Below, piece by piece: positions 1 through 8,143 of a stretch of DNA of 64,000 nucleotides. The notes under the pieces were generated by a model that saw only the letters and a list, made by a program, of their open reading frames with translations, had not been told where the DNA came from and made no database searches. The stretch covers positions 248,001 to 312,000 of the forward strand of contig NZ_OY284433.1 in NCBI RefSeq assembly GCF_958304185.1, in the 5' to 3' direction. The number at the start of each line of letters is the position of its first letter. Position 1 is the stretch's first letter. The DNA comes from an uncultured Erythrobacter sp. (GTDB taxonomy: Bacteria > Pseudomonadota > Alphaproteobacteria > Sphingomonadales > Sphingomonadaceae). The position numbers and the translations under genes were made by a program.

Positions 1-443
1 TCGTCGAGCAGCGAGTTGGCCACGCGCGCCAACCGCGCTTCGGTGTAACGCATTGATGCTGGCGGATCAGGGTCCATCGAACCGAAGTTGCCCTGACCAT
101 CGATCAGCGGCACCCGCATCGACCACGGCTGCGTCATGCGGGCGAGGGCGTCGTAAATCGCGCTGTCGCCGTGTGGATGGTAGTTACCCATCACGTCGCC
201 GACGATCTTGGCGCTCTTGCGGTACGGCCTGCCCGCGACAAAGCCGCCTTCCTGGCTGGCGAACAAAATGCGGCGGTGCACCGGCTTCAACCCGTCACGC
301 ACATCGGGCAGCGCACGGCTGACGATCACGCTCATCGCATAATCGAGATAGCTCGACTTCATCTCATCGACGATGTCGATGCGTTCAAAGCCGCCCATCG
401 GTGCTGGCGCGGGGGAATCGATAATGTCGCTGTCGTCGCTCAA
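1..443 (-). CDS. gyrA: DNA gyrase subunit A, N-terminal part (cut by window edge)
   Basis: GyrA is the DNA-cleaving subunit of gyrase, which introduces negative supercoils using ATP hydrolysed by GyrB. About 147 N-terminal codons are visible. They read through [36 protein letters not shown] and the quinolone-resistance region [10 protein letters not shown], then [10 protein letters not shown]. That spacing and wording match GyrA rather than ParC. The Ser and Asp at the usual resistance positions (E. coli 83 and 87) are unchanged. I chose a TTG start at 443, giving MSDDSDIID..., because sphingomonad GyrA proteins usually carry such an acidic leader. An ATG at 398 is the alternative, and neither has a clear ribosome binding site. 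The active-site Tyr and C-terminal wrapping domain lie outside the window. Confidence 0.93.
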   Translation of the reverse strand, partial: MSDDSDIIDSPAPAPMGGFERIDIVDEMKSSYLDYAMSVIVSRALPDVRDGLKPVHRRILFASQEGGFVAGRPYRKSAKIVGDVMGNYHPHGDSAIYDALARMTQPWSMRVPLIDGQGNFGSMDPDPPASMRYTEARLARVANSLLD

Positions 444-763
444 GGTCTGGGCCGTTTCTAATTGTGTTCTGGTGCCGCTGCGGCAGTTCGAGCCCTATCG
501 GGGCCGATGATCCCCTTCTATCTAGGCGCATGCCGGGGCTTTCGCCACCTTGGGCAGAGAACACACCAAGAACCTGACGCATTTTTCCACATTTGCGGGG
601 CTGATTAGCCGACCCTGTGCTTCGCGGGCATTCAAAGCTCGTTCAGCACGGCACACCTAGCGGGAATTGCAAATCCCGTGCGAGCCGTTCAAAGGCTCTC
701 CCGGAATTCGGGCAGCGTCCGGGCCACATCTGGCACGCCGCTGCACTACTTGTGGAGGATGCA
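444..763. other. 320-base intergenic region between gyrA and the TPR gene
   Basis: This stretch separates two divergently transcribed genes and must hold both promoters. No convincing coding frame is present. I see short imperfect inverted repeats (GGGA/TCCC arms near 660-680 and an EcoRI-centred CCCGGAATTCGGG near 699-711) but no clear consensus promoter, riboswitch or RNA gene. A GGAGG at 754-758 belongs to the downstream gene. Confidence 0.5.
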
Positions 764-2131
764 GTGACCAATATGTCTTCGCCCCGTCGCCCCAAACTTC
801 TGGCCGCCAGCTTTGCGCGCCAGCTTGCTCTGGCTGTGGCGCTCGCCAGCGGCACAGCAGTGCTCGCCGTTCCGGGCTTCACTGATGCGGCTCACGCCCA
901 AAAGAAGAAAAAGAAGGACGAGCAGGCCCAGGCCGCCGCGCCGGTTTATGCCAAGGAATTCGTGGCCGCTTACACGCCGGTCGAAACTGCACTGAAGGAC
1001 CCGGCCGCCAATGTGGCTGCTCTGAAGCCACAGATCGAAGCCATCGCGAATATGGCGGCGTCGCCTGACGAACAGCTTGCGGCTGGCGGTATGCTGTTCA
1101 ACGCCGGGATCACTGGCAAGGACTTGACGCTCCAGCTGCGCGGTGCCGAGCTGATGCTGGGGAGCGGCAAGGTCAAACCCGAAGATACCGGCCGCTTCGC
1201 CTTCGTCGCGTCGCAGCTGGCTACGGCGCAAAACCAGTTCAGCAAGGCAGAGACCTATCTCCAGAAGGCAATCGACCTGAACTACAGCGCGCCGAACCTC
1301 AGCAACTATGATGTGCGGATGAACATGGCCGAGCTCTACTTCTCGCAAGAGCGTTTTGCCGAAGGCGTGACTTACATCAGCCAGCTGATCGCTGCCCGCA
1401 AGGCCGAGGGCCAGCCGGTCAATCCCAACTGGTATCGTCGCGGGGTGCAGATCGCTTACAACAACGAGCTTGTGCCGCAGATCTATGACTTTGTGCAGGG
1501 CTGGGTGATCGACGTTCCGACCCCGGAAAACTGGCGCGATGCGGTGAACCTGACGCGTAATCTCAATGATTACGACGGTCCGGTGCTGCTCGACTTGCTG
1601 CGTCTCGGCAAGCGGGTGGGGACGCTCAAGGAGAAGAACGACTACGTCTTCTACGTCGAGGCCGCCGATACCCGCCGCCTGCCGATGGAAGTGAAGTCGG
1701 TGATCGAAGAAGCCAATGCTACCGGCGCGATTCCCAAGGGGAGCGATCCGTGGGTGGACGAGCAGCTCGCAACAGCCAACAGCCTGATTGCCGAGGATCG
1801 GGCCGCGCTTCCCGCGCTTGAGCGTGATGCCAACGCGTCGGCTGCCAAGCTGCGCACCGTGCTGGCGGCGGGCGACACCTTCCTCAGCTACGGCGAGTAC
1901 GCCAAGGCGGCTAGCTTCTACGAGCGCAGCCTGACCATGCCCGAGGTTGATCGCAATCTCGCGCTGACCCGACTTGGCATCGCCCAGATCGGCGCTGGCA
2001 ACATCGATGCGGCGCGCGAGACGCTGTCGAAGGTCGATGGTCCGCGCTCGCCGATTGCGAAGTTGTGGAGCGCCTATGCCTCGCAGTCGGCTGCTCCGGC
2101 CGCGCCAGCCGTGGCCGCCGTTGGTAGCTAA
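764..2131 (+). CDS. Secreted TPR-repeat protein, function unknown
   Basis: This is a roughly 455-residue exported protein. The GTG at 764 was chosen because GGAGG lies 5 bases upstream and a clear signal peptide follows: a basic stretch, a hydrophobic core (LALAVALASGTAVLAV), then AHA before QKKKKK. Longer reading frames upstream have no ribosome binding site. After a Lys-rich segment the protein is alpha-helical and Ala-rich. It has TPR-like helix pairs near residues 125-200 (QLATAQNQFSKAETYLQKAI) and again near 380-430 (GEYAKAASFYERSL). Such proteins are usually periplasmic interaction scaffolds, but no partner can be inferred here. It is monocistronic, with a strong terminator 30 bases after its stop. 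Related sphingomonad proteins are simply annotated as tetratricopeptide repeat proteins. Confidence 0.8.
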   Translation: MTNMSSPRRPKLLAASFARQLALAVALASGTAVLAVPGFTDAAHAQKKKKKDEQAQAAAPVYAKEFVAAYTPVETALKDPAANVAALKPQIEAIANMAASPDEQLAAGGMLFNAGITGKDLTLQLRGAELMLGSGKVKPEDTGRFAFVASQLATAQNQFSKAETYLQKAIDLNYSAPNLSNYDVRMNMAELYFSQERFAEGVTYISQLIAARKAEGQPVNPNWYRRGVQIAYNNELVPQIYDFVQGWVIDVPTPENWRDAVNLTRNLNDYDGPVLLDLLRLGKRVGTLKEKNDYVFYVEAADTRRLPMEVKSVIEEANATGAIPKGSDPWVDEQLATANSLIAEDRAALPALERDANASAAKLRTVLAAGDTFLSYGEYAKAASFYERSLTMPEVDRNLALTRLGIAQIGAGNIDAARETLSKVDGPRSPIAKLWSAYASQSAAPAAPAVAAVGS

Positions 2132-2160
2132 TTGCACCGCGCGATAGCCGGATTTAAAGG

Positions 2161-2197
2161 GAGCGCCGGGCGGTCTGACCGTCCGGCGCTCTTTTTT
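2161..2197 (+). terminator. Rho-independent terminator after the TPR gene
   Basis: A perfect 9-bp stem GAGCGCCGG / CCGGCGCTC (2161-2169 with 2183-2191), extended by CGG/CCG inside, is followed directly by six T residues (2192-2197). It ends the TPR transcript and insulates lipA. It is the clearest intrinsic terminator in the window. Confidence 0.92.
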
Positions 2198-2271
2198 GGC
2201 AGGGGCTATGCTGCAAAATGCAACCAGCGCCGCGCTTGCGGGAGCGGCCGTGCGCGCCTAAATGGCGTGCC

Positions 2272-3243
2272 ATGAACGACCTCGCCAGCACGCCGCAGCC
2301 TGCCACACCTGCTGAACGGCCCGCCCGCCAGCGCAAGCCCGACTGGATCCGTGTGCGCGCGCCTGTCAGCGAGGGTTACAACGAAACCCGCAAGCTGATG
2401 CGCGAGTTGAACCTCCACACCGTGTGCGAGGAAGCCGCCTGCCCGAACATTGGCGAATGCTGGACCAAGAAGCACGCCACGGTGATGATCCTCGGCGATG
2501 TTTGCACGCGGGCCTGCGCCTTCTGCAACGTCAAGACCGGGATGCCCAAGGCGGTCGACCCGTTCGAGCCTGAGAACACCGCGATTGCCGCGGCCAAGAT
2601 GGGGCTGGAACACATCGTCATCACCAGCGTCGACCGGGACGATCTGCCGGACGGCGGTGCCTCGCAATTCGTCAAGGTGATCGAGGCGCTGCGTCGCAAT
2701 ACGCCGAACACCACGATCGAGATCCTCACGCCCGATTTCCGCGGCAAGATGCGCCGCGCAGTGGAGATGATCTGCGAAGCGGGGCCAGACGTGTACAACC
2801 ACAACCTCGAAACCGTCCCGCGGTTATATCCCACGATCCGCCCCGGCGCGCGCTACTACGCCTCGCTGCGGTTGCTGGAAGAGGTGAAGGCGCATAATCC
2901 GTTGATCTTCACCAAGTCGGGCATCATGCTCGGGCTGGGCGAACAGCGGCTCGAGGTGCACCAAGTGATGGACGACATGCGTTCGGCCGAGGTCGATTTC
3001 ATCACGATGGGCCAATATCTCCAGCCCACGCCTAAGCACGCGGCGGTTGAGGAATTCGTCACGCCCAAGGCGTTTTCGGCCTATGGCGCAATTGCCCGGG
3101 CCAAGGGCTTTTTGCAGGTCGCGGCCACCCCGCTGACCCGTTCAAGCTATCACGCCGGTGATGATTTCGCGAAGATGCGCGCGGCGCGTGAGGAAAAGCT
3201 TGCCAGAGAACGTGGGCGCGCTGGAGCCAAGGCCAAGGCCTGA
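2272..3243 (+). CDS. lipA: Lipoyl synthase
   Basis: LipA is a radical-SAM enzyme that inserts two sulfurs into octanoyl groups on lipoyl domains, such as the E2 encoded at 29095-30576. The protein has 323 residues, typical of the family. It carries both cysteine sets: the auxiliary cluster motif [12 protein letters not shown] and the radical-SAM motif CTRACAFC. Further family segments are [20 protein letters not shown] and TMGQYLQPT. The ATG at 2272 was preferred over an in-frame ATG at 2218 because the extra 18 residues are Arg/Pro-rich and unlike the family. The next gene starts within the stop codon (TGATG), so the two are translationally coupled. No octanoyltransferase gene (lipB) is nearby. 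Confidence 0.97.
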   Translation: MNDLASTPQPATPAERPARQRKPDWIRVRAPVSEGYNETRKLMRELNLHTVCEEAACPNIGECWTKKHATVMILGDVCTRACAFCNVKTGMPKAVDPFEPENTAIAAAKMGLEHIVITSVDRDDLPDGGASQFVKVIEALRRNTPNTTIEILTPDFRGKMRRAVEMICEAGPDVYNHNLETVPRLYPTIRPGARYYASLRLLEEVKAHNPLIFTKSGIMLGLGEQRLEVHQVMDDMRSAEVDFITMGQYLQPTPKHAAVEEFVTPKAFSAYGAIARAKGFLQVAATPLTRSSYHAGDDFAKMRAAREEKLARERGRAGAKAKA

Positions 3244-3704
3244 TGCCCGGCATCCGCGAAACCCGCCGCCTGCCCTATAGCGCCGAGCAGATGTTCGATC
3301 TGGTCGCCGATGTCGGCCGCTATGGTGAATTTCTGCCCTGGGTGATCGCGACCCGCGTGCGTTCCAACACCGAGACCGAGATGGTCGCTGACATGGTGGT
3401 CGGCTTCAAGGCAATCCGCGAAAGCTTCACCTCACGCGTCAAGAAAGTCCGGCCGCTGGAGATCGATGTCCATTATCTGGATGGGCCGCTCAGCGATCTC
3501 GACAATGTCTGGACGTTTCGCGCCGTAGACGACCATAGTTGCGAGATCGACTTCCTCGTCGACTTCACCTTCAAAAACCGCTTGTTCGAAAAGATTGCTG
3601 GGCAGTATTTCGACAAGGCCTTCCGCAAGATGGTCGAGGCCTTCGAAGCGCGTGCGGCGCAGCTCTACGGCAACAGCAATTCGAGCGCGCAGAGCGTCGC
3701 CTGA
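3243..3704 (+). CDS. RatA/Coq10 family START-domain protein
   Basis: This 153-residue protein is a single START/polyketide-cyclase-like lipid-binding fold, starting RETRRLPYSAEQMFDLVADV and containing FLPWV and DFTFKNRLFEKIAGQYFDKAF. In mitochondria the family member Coq10 binds ubiquinone and supports respiration. The E. coli homologue was described as RatA, a toxin acting on 70S ribosome assembly. In alphaproteobacteria the gene commonly follows lipA, as here, which favours a quinone or respiratory role. No antitoxin partner is adjacent. Its 3' end overlaps the convergent cinA-type gene by 40 bases. Confidence 0.9.
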   Translation: MPGIRETRRLPYSAEQMFDLVADVGRYGEFLPWVIATRVRSNTETEMVADMVVGFKAIRESFTSRVKKVRPLEIDVHYLDGPLSDLDNVWTFRAVDDHSCEIDFLVDFTFKNRLFEKIAGQYFDKAFRKMVEAFEARAAQLYGNSNSSAQSVA

Positions 3705-4177
3705 CGGCGGATTTCGGCGCGGCCATCCGGGCCCTCACCGCCGTCGAAGAACTTTAGCTCACCTTCGGGCTCTCCGGTCGCATTGCGCACAAGGCGGGCA
3801 AAGACGACCGTGCCGACCGGCTTTTGCGGGGTACCGCCGCCAGGCCCTGCCACTCCGCTGATCGCAACCGCAACATTGGCGTTTGACCTGTCCAGCGCAC
3901 CTTTCGCCATCGCCCAAGCGCAGGCAATCGACACCGCGCCGAAGGTCTCGATGATGTCGCGGGCGACGCCCAGCATCTCCATCTTGGCTTCGTTCGAATA
4001 GGTTACGTAGCCACGTTCTAACACTGCCGAAGACCCGGCGATCTCGGTGATCGCCGCAGCGACCAATCCACCGGTGCAGCTTTCTGCGGTCACAACCTTG
4101 CGCCCGATCGCGGCGTTTTCGGCCACAACGCGGGCGGCTAGGGCGGCAATATCGTCAGGTAGCAGGGAGAGGGGCAT
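3665..4177 (-). CDS. pncC: CinA-family nicotinamide-nucleotide amidohydrolase
   Basis: This 170-residue protein corresponds to the stand-alone C-terminal CinA domain. Characterised members deamidate nicotinamide mononucleotide to nicotinate mononucleotide in pyridine-nucleotide salvage. Visible signatures are VTAESCTGGLVAAAITEIAG and GVAGPGGGTPQKPVGTVVFA. The N-terminal MoCF-like domain of full-length CinA is absent, as is usual for this class. It is the last gene of the ispDF operon, 7 bases after the secreted unknown gene, and overlaps the 3' end of the Coq10-type gene on the other strand. Confidence 0.92.
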   Translation of the reverse strand: MPLSLLPDDIAALAARVVAENAAIGRKVVTAESCTGGLVAAAITEIAGSSAVLERGYVTYSNEAKMEMLGVARDIIETFGAVSIACAWAMAKGALDRSNANVAVAISGVAGPGGGTPQKPVGTVVFARLVRNATGEPEGELKFFDGGEGPDGRAEIRRQATLCALELLLP

Positions 4178-4184
4178 GGCAGGC

Positions 4185-4766
4185 TTACTTGCGCGCCGTG
4201 CCGGTGGTGGCCGAAGCCGCCCCGCAGATTGGTGGGTTTTTGAGGTCGGTCAGGTCGGCGATGAAGGCCACGATTCCGCCGACATTCTCAACCGGCATCG
4301 GGCTGAAGAGCTCAAGCCCACGCTCGATCTGGCCGCAGGTATCGCCCTTGATCTCGGCCGCGATCATCTGCCCGACGAGGGCATCTACGAAGGGACGCAG
4401 CGCTTCTTCAGGCATCGAGCCGAGCATTGCGCCCATCTGGTCTTGCGATCCGCCTTCGCCGCCACCCTCCTTGTCCATGAAGGTCTTGAGGAAGCGGAAG
4501 GCACCGGGCCAAGCCTTGTCCTGACCGCTGCGGAATTGGCTGATATAGGTCTCGCCCCCGGTCGCCATGAAGCCATCGCGCGACAGGCGGTTGGCACAGG
4601 CGGACTGCGCCGCGTCAAAGGCGATCGGCATGACATAAACTACGGCATCCGACAGATCGGCCGGGGCAACGCAGGCCTGTTGCTGGGCTAGAGCTGTCTG
4701 GGAAGTGGCAAGCGCGGTCAAGGCGAGGGCAGGGGCGATCAAGCGGGTGGGCAGACGATGCTTCAT
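4185..4766 (-). CDS. Conserved secreted protein of unknown function
   Basis: This protein of about 193 residues starts with a signal peptide (MKHRLPTRLIAPALALTALA, cleavage near ALAQQQA). The ATG at 4766 has GGAAGGA eight bases upstream and shares ATGA with the ispDF stop, so the genes are coupled. The mature part has three or four cysteines (ACVAP, SACANR, DTCGQ, PPICG), suggesting periplasmic disulfides. It also has a Gly-rich loop (KEGGGEGGSQDQMG). I recognise no domain. Its position between ispDF and cinA suggests nothing specific about function. Confidence 0.78.
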   Translation of the reverse strand: MKHRLPTRLIAPALALTALATSQTALAQQQACVAPADLSDAVVYVMPIAFDAAQSACANRLSRDGFMATGGETYISQFRSGQDKAWPGAFRFLKTFMDKEGGGEGGSQDQMGAMLGSMPEEALRPFVDALVGQMIAAEIKGDTCGQIERGLELFSPMPVENVGGIVAFIADLTDLKNPPICGAASATTGTARK

Positions 4767-5935
4767 GACGTGGGTCCTTCCGATGCTAGCATGACACAAA
4801 CGATGGCCTGCGCAGCGATCCCTTCGCCGCGGCCGGTGAAGCCAAGTTTTTCGGTGGTGGTGGCCTTGATGCTGACCGCGTTTTCACTGAGCCCCATCAG
4901 CCGCGCCACTTCGGCGCGCATGGCGGGGCGGTGCGGGCCGATCTTGGGCTCTTCGCAGATCAGCGTGAGGTCGATATTGGCGATGGCATAACCTGCCGCG
5001 CGGGCGAGGCTGACGGCGTGCTGGAGAAACTGTCCCGATCGCGCGCCGCGCCATTGCGGATCGCTTGGCGGGAAATGCGTGCCGATATCGCCTTCGCCCA
5101 CCGCGCCAAGCACCGCGTCGGTGATCGCGTGGAGCGCGACATCTGCATCGGAATGGCCGGCGAGCCCCTTGTCATGCGGAATCTGCACGCCGCCCAGCCA
5201 CAATTCCTCGCCCGGCTCGAGACGGTGGACGTCAAAGCCTTGGCCGATACGGAATGCGGGGGCGGTCATGGGGGCGGCAAAGTCCTCGGCAAAGGTGATT
5301 TTCTTGAGGCGTTCATCGCCTTGGGCGAGTGCAACTGAACCATTGCTGGCCATCAGAACCTGCGCGTCGTCGCCCGCATCGGTGACGCCTTGCCACGTGC
5401 GGTGAGCGGCGAGGATAGCGTCGAAGCGGAACGCCTGCGGGGTCTGCACGCGGCGCAGGGTTTCCCGCTCAGCCTTGCCGCTCATCACACCGCCATCGTC
5501 GACAGCGAGGCTATCGACCACAGGCAGCACGGGAATTGCGCCGGGATGCTCGCTCAAAGCTTTCAGCAGTCGCTCAATCACCGCGCGCGGCAAATCGGGG
5601 CGGGCGGCATCGTGGATCAGCACGCTCTGGGGCTCGGCAGCGGCAAGCGCTTCCAACCCGCAGCGGACCGAGTCCTGCCGGGTCGCGCCGCCGGTGATGA
5701 AGGTTACTCCTAAAATCCCAGCCAGCGCCGCCTCAGCATCGTCCTGTGCATCGGCCGCAATCACCACCACCAACGGATCGGCTCCGGCCACCTTCAGCGC
5801 CTCGACCGAATGGCGGATCAACGCCCTGCCGCGCCATGTGCGGAACTGTTTCGGCGTGTCGCCGCCCACACGCAGACCCTTGCCAGCAGCCACTACAATC
5901 GCGGCAAATGGGGGGAGGGGAGCGGCGCTGACCAT
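4763..5935 (-). CDS. ispDF: Bifunctional IspD-IspF (MEP isoprenoid pathway)
   Basis: This 390-residue fusion carries two non-consecutive enzymes of the methylerythritol phosphate pathway. The N-terminal IspD part (residues 1 to about 225) makes CDP-methylerythritol. Its nucleotide-binding signature is VVAAGKGLRVGGDTPKQF, with IHDAARPDLP further on. The C-terminal IspF part (about 230-390) forms the cyclic diphosphate. It shows GFDVHRL, GHSDADVALHAITDA and GEGDIGTHFPP, containing the metal-binding Asp and His residues. The intermediate enzyme IspE is not in the window. The fusion is common in alphaproteobacteria. The gene is divergent from dusB across 80 bases and heads a three-gene operon. 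Confidence 0.97.
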   Translation of the reverse strand: MVSAAPLPPFAAIVVAAGKGLRVGGDTPKQFRTWRGRALIRHSVEALKVAGADPLVVVIAADAQDDAEAALAGILGVTFITGGATRQDSVRCGLEALAAAEPQSVLIHDAARPDLPRAVIERLLKALSEHPGAIPVLPVVDSLAVDDGGVMSGKAERETLRRVQTPQAFRFDAILAAHRTWQGVTDAGDDAQVLMASNGSVALAQGDERLKKITFAEDFAAPMTAPAFRIGQGFDVHRLEPGEELWLGGVQIPHDKGLAGHSDADVALHAITDAVLGAVGEGDIGTHFPPSDPQWRGARSGQFLQHAVSLARAAGYAIANIDLTLICEEPKIGPHRPAMRAEVARLMGLSENAVSIKATTTEKLGFTGRGEGIAAQAIVCVMLASEGPTS

Positions 5936-6015
5936 CGGGGGGTTCGCTTAGGGTCTGGACGGGCTTTCGGCAATCCACTATGCGCCTGCCCATTATTTAG
6001 GCAACGCTCCCGCAC

Positions 6016-7032
6016 ATGACCACGCTTCCCCCTCCGCCGGCCCTCAAGCCGATTGCCATCGGCCCGGTTACGGTTGCCGAGCCGGTTGTGCTGGCGCCGA
6101 TGACCGGCGTCACCGACATGCCGTTCCGCACACTGGTGCGGCGCTATGGCTCGGGCCTCAACGTCACGGAGATGGTGGCGAGTGAGGCGGCAATTCGCGA
6201 GACCCGCGTGAGCACGCAGAAGACCGCTTGGGACCGAATCGAAGAGCCGGTTTCGATGCAATTGGTCGGCTGCGATCCCGCCAGCATGGCCGAGGCGGCG
6301 AAGATTCAGGAGGGCAATGGCGCGGCGATCATCGACATCAATTTCGGCTGCCCTGTCCGCAAAGTCGTCGGCCAGCTGGCCGGCTCCGCGCTGATGCGCG
6401 AAGTGCCGCTCGCGGTCCGGCTGATGGAGGCCACGGTCAAGGCGGTGAAGGTGCCGGTGACCGTCAAGATGCGGATGGGATGGGACCACAACAGCCTCAA
6501 CGCGCCGGAGCTTGCCCGCATGGCCCAGGACATCGGCGTCAAGATGATCACTGTCCACGGCCGCACCCGCAACCAGATGTACAAGGGCAGTGCCGACTGG
6601 GCATTCGTCCGCACAGTCAAGGATGCGGTGAAGGTCCCAGTGATCGTCAACGGCGACATCTGCTCGATCGAGGACGCTGCCAAAGCGCTCGAACAGTCAG
6701 GCGCGGACGGGCTGATGATCGGACGCGGCGCCTATGGCAAGCCGTGGCTGCTAGGGCAGGTCATGCATTGGTGGCGCACCGGCGAGGCGCGGGCGGCTCC
6801 CGGCATTGACGAACAATATGCGCTGGTCGTTGAGCATTATAACCGGATGCTCGATCACTATGGCCGCGACACCGGGGTCAAGATGGCGCGCAAGCATCTG
6901 GGCTGGTACACCAAGGGCCTGCATGGCTCGGCCGAGTTCCGTAACATGGCCAATTTCATCGACGACGCCGATCAGGTGCTCGGCGAAATCGAGCGGTTCT
7001 ACACGCCCTTCCTGATGCAGCAGGCCGCCTGA
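6016..7032 (+). CDS. dusB: tRNA-dihydrouridine synthase (NifR3/DusB type)
   Basis: This 338-residue flavoenzyme reduces uridines in the tRNA D-loop. It has the TIM-barrel Dus signatures [30 protein letters not shown] (the Cys acts as proton donor in the family), [17 protein letters not shown] and NGDICS, followed by [13 protein letters not shown]. It is the first gene of the classical alphaproteobacterial nifR3-ntrBC operon, with only 2 bases between its stop and ntrB. The name nifR3 reflects this linkage and not a direct nitrogen-regulation function. The upstream 80 bases are shared with divergent ispDF. Confidence 0.96.
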   Translation: MTTLPPPPALKPIAIGPVTVAEPVVLAPMTGVTDMPFRTLVRRYGSGLNVTEMVASEAAIRETRVSTQKTAWDRIEEPVSMQLVGCDPASMAEAAKIQEGNGAAIIDINFGCPVRKVVGQLAGSALMREVPLAVRLMEATVKAVKVPVTVKMRMGWDHNSLNAPELARMAQDIGVKMITVHGRTRNQMYKGSADWAFVRTVKDAVKVPVIVNGDICSIEDAAKALEQSGADGLMIGRGAYGKPWLLGQVMHWWRTGEARAAPGIDEQYALVVEHYNRMLDHYGRDTGVKMARKHLGWYTKGLHGSAEFRNMANFIDDADQVLGEIERFYTPFLMQQAA

Positions 7033-7034
7033 TC

Positions 7035-8129
7035 ATGGCGACCAGTCCGATCGAGCCGCAGGGCGATGGCCGTCCCGATGCCCGCGCGCAGCTATCCGGG
7101 CTAATCTTCGCGGTGATCCTGATCGATGGCGAGGGCCGGATTGCCGAGGTAAACCATTCCGCTGAAGACCTGCTCGGCACCAGCGCCAGCCGATTGATTG
7201 GGACGCTGCTGACCGACCGGATCGGGCCGCTTGATCCGCGGGTCGAAGCGCGGTTGCTCGCCAGTGACGAAGCGCTGGTGGCACGCGACCTGGCGATTGC
7301 GGTGGGCGAGGTGCAAATCCGCATCAACCTCACCGCCTCGCCGCTAGCGGGATTTGCGGGTTGGCGGGTGGTGACTCTGTCGCAGATCGGCCATGACGAG
7401 GCCGCAGGCACCGTGGGTGGCGAAGCTCTGTTAGGTGCTCCCGCCGTGCTGGCGCACGAAATCAAGAACCCGCTCGCCGCAATCCGCGGGGCGGCGCAGC
7501 TGGCGGCGCGCAAGCTGCCGCACGCCGACAAGAAGCTCGCCCGCATGATCACCGATGAGGTGGATCGGATCGCGCGACTGATCGACCGGATGCAGCAGCT
7601 TGGCAGCACGCGCACAGGTCCGGTCGACGCCTGCAACCCGCACGAAGCGATCCGCGCCGCCATCGCCACCATGCGCGCGGCGGGATCGACCTTGGGTGAA
7701 ATCGAAATCCGCGAGGAGTTTGATCCTTCGCTCCCCCCGGTGCTCGCCAATCGCGATGCGCTGGAGCAGGTGCTGATTAACCTCATTTCCAACGCGCGCG
7801 ATGCGGCGCTCGGACCGCGCGGGGCAGGGGCTGAGAGCGTGGTGATCGTCCAGACTCGCTTCGTCAGCGGGCTCGCCTTCAGCGCGATCCGCAACGGGCG
7901 CGCGGTGCCGCTGCCGATCGAGATCACCATCAGCGACAATGGTCCGGGCATCGACCCGACCTTGCAGGGCCATGTGTTCGAGCCGTTTGTCTCGTCCAAG
8001 CCCTCCGGACAGGGCCTCGGCCTGTCGCTGGTGCGCAAGCTGGTGCGCGATATGAATGGCAATGTCAGCCATGACCGCGATCCGCGTGCCGGGCTCACCC
8101 ATTTCCGCCTGCATCTGCCGCAGGCCTAG
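7035..8129 (+). CDS. ntrB: Nitrogen regulation sensor histidine kinase NtrB
   Basis: This 364-residue soluble kinase phosphorylates or dephosphorylates NtrC under control of PII proteins. It has an N-terminal PAS domain (residues about 20-130), a dimerisation and phosphoacceptor helix with AHEIKNPLAAIRGAAQL, then the ATPase part. The latter has an N box (INLISNARDAAL), a G1 box (SDNGPGID) and a G2 box (GQGLGLSLVRKL). There is no transmembrane segment, as expected for NtrB. It sits between dusB and ntrC in one operon. Confidence 0.95.
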   Translation: MATSPIEPQGDGRPDARAQLSGLIFAVILIDGEGRIAEVNHSAEDLLGTSASRLIGTLLTDRIGPLDPRVEARLLASDEALVARDLAIAVGEVQIRINLTASPLAGFAGWRVVTLSQIGHDEAAGTVGGEALLGAPAVLAHEIKNPLAAIRGAAQLAARKLPHADKKLARMITDEVDRIARLIDRMQQLGSTRTGPVDACNPHEAIRAAIATMRAAGSTLGEIEIREEFDPSLPPVLANRDALEQVLINLISNARDAALGPRGAGAESVVIVQTRFVSGLAFSAIRNGRAVPLPIEITISDNGPGIDPTLQGHVFEPFVSSKPSGQGLGLSLVRKLVRDMNGNVSHDRDPRAGLTHFRLHLPQA

Positions 8130-8143
8130 GACACGCCCGGCTT

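Noticed and set aside
746..2137. Long minus-strand frame opposite the TPR gene
   Set aside because: It is antisense to a gene with signal peptide and TPR pattern; its translation is Arg/His/Gln-rich with no domain, typical of shadow frames in GC-rich DNA.
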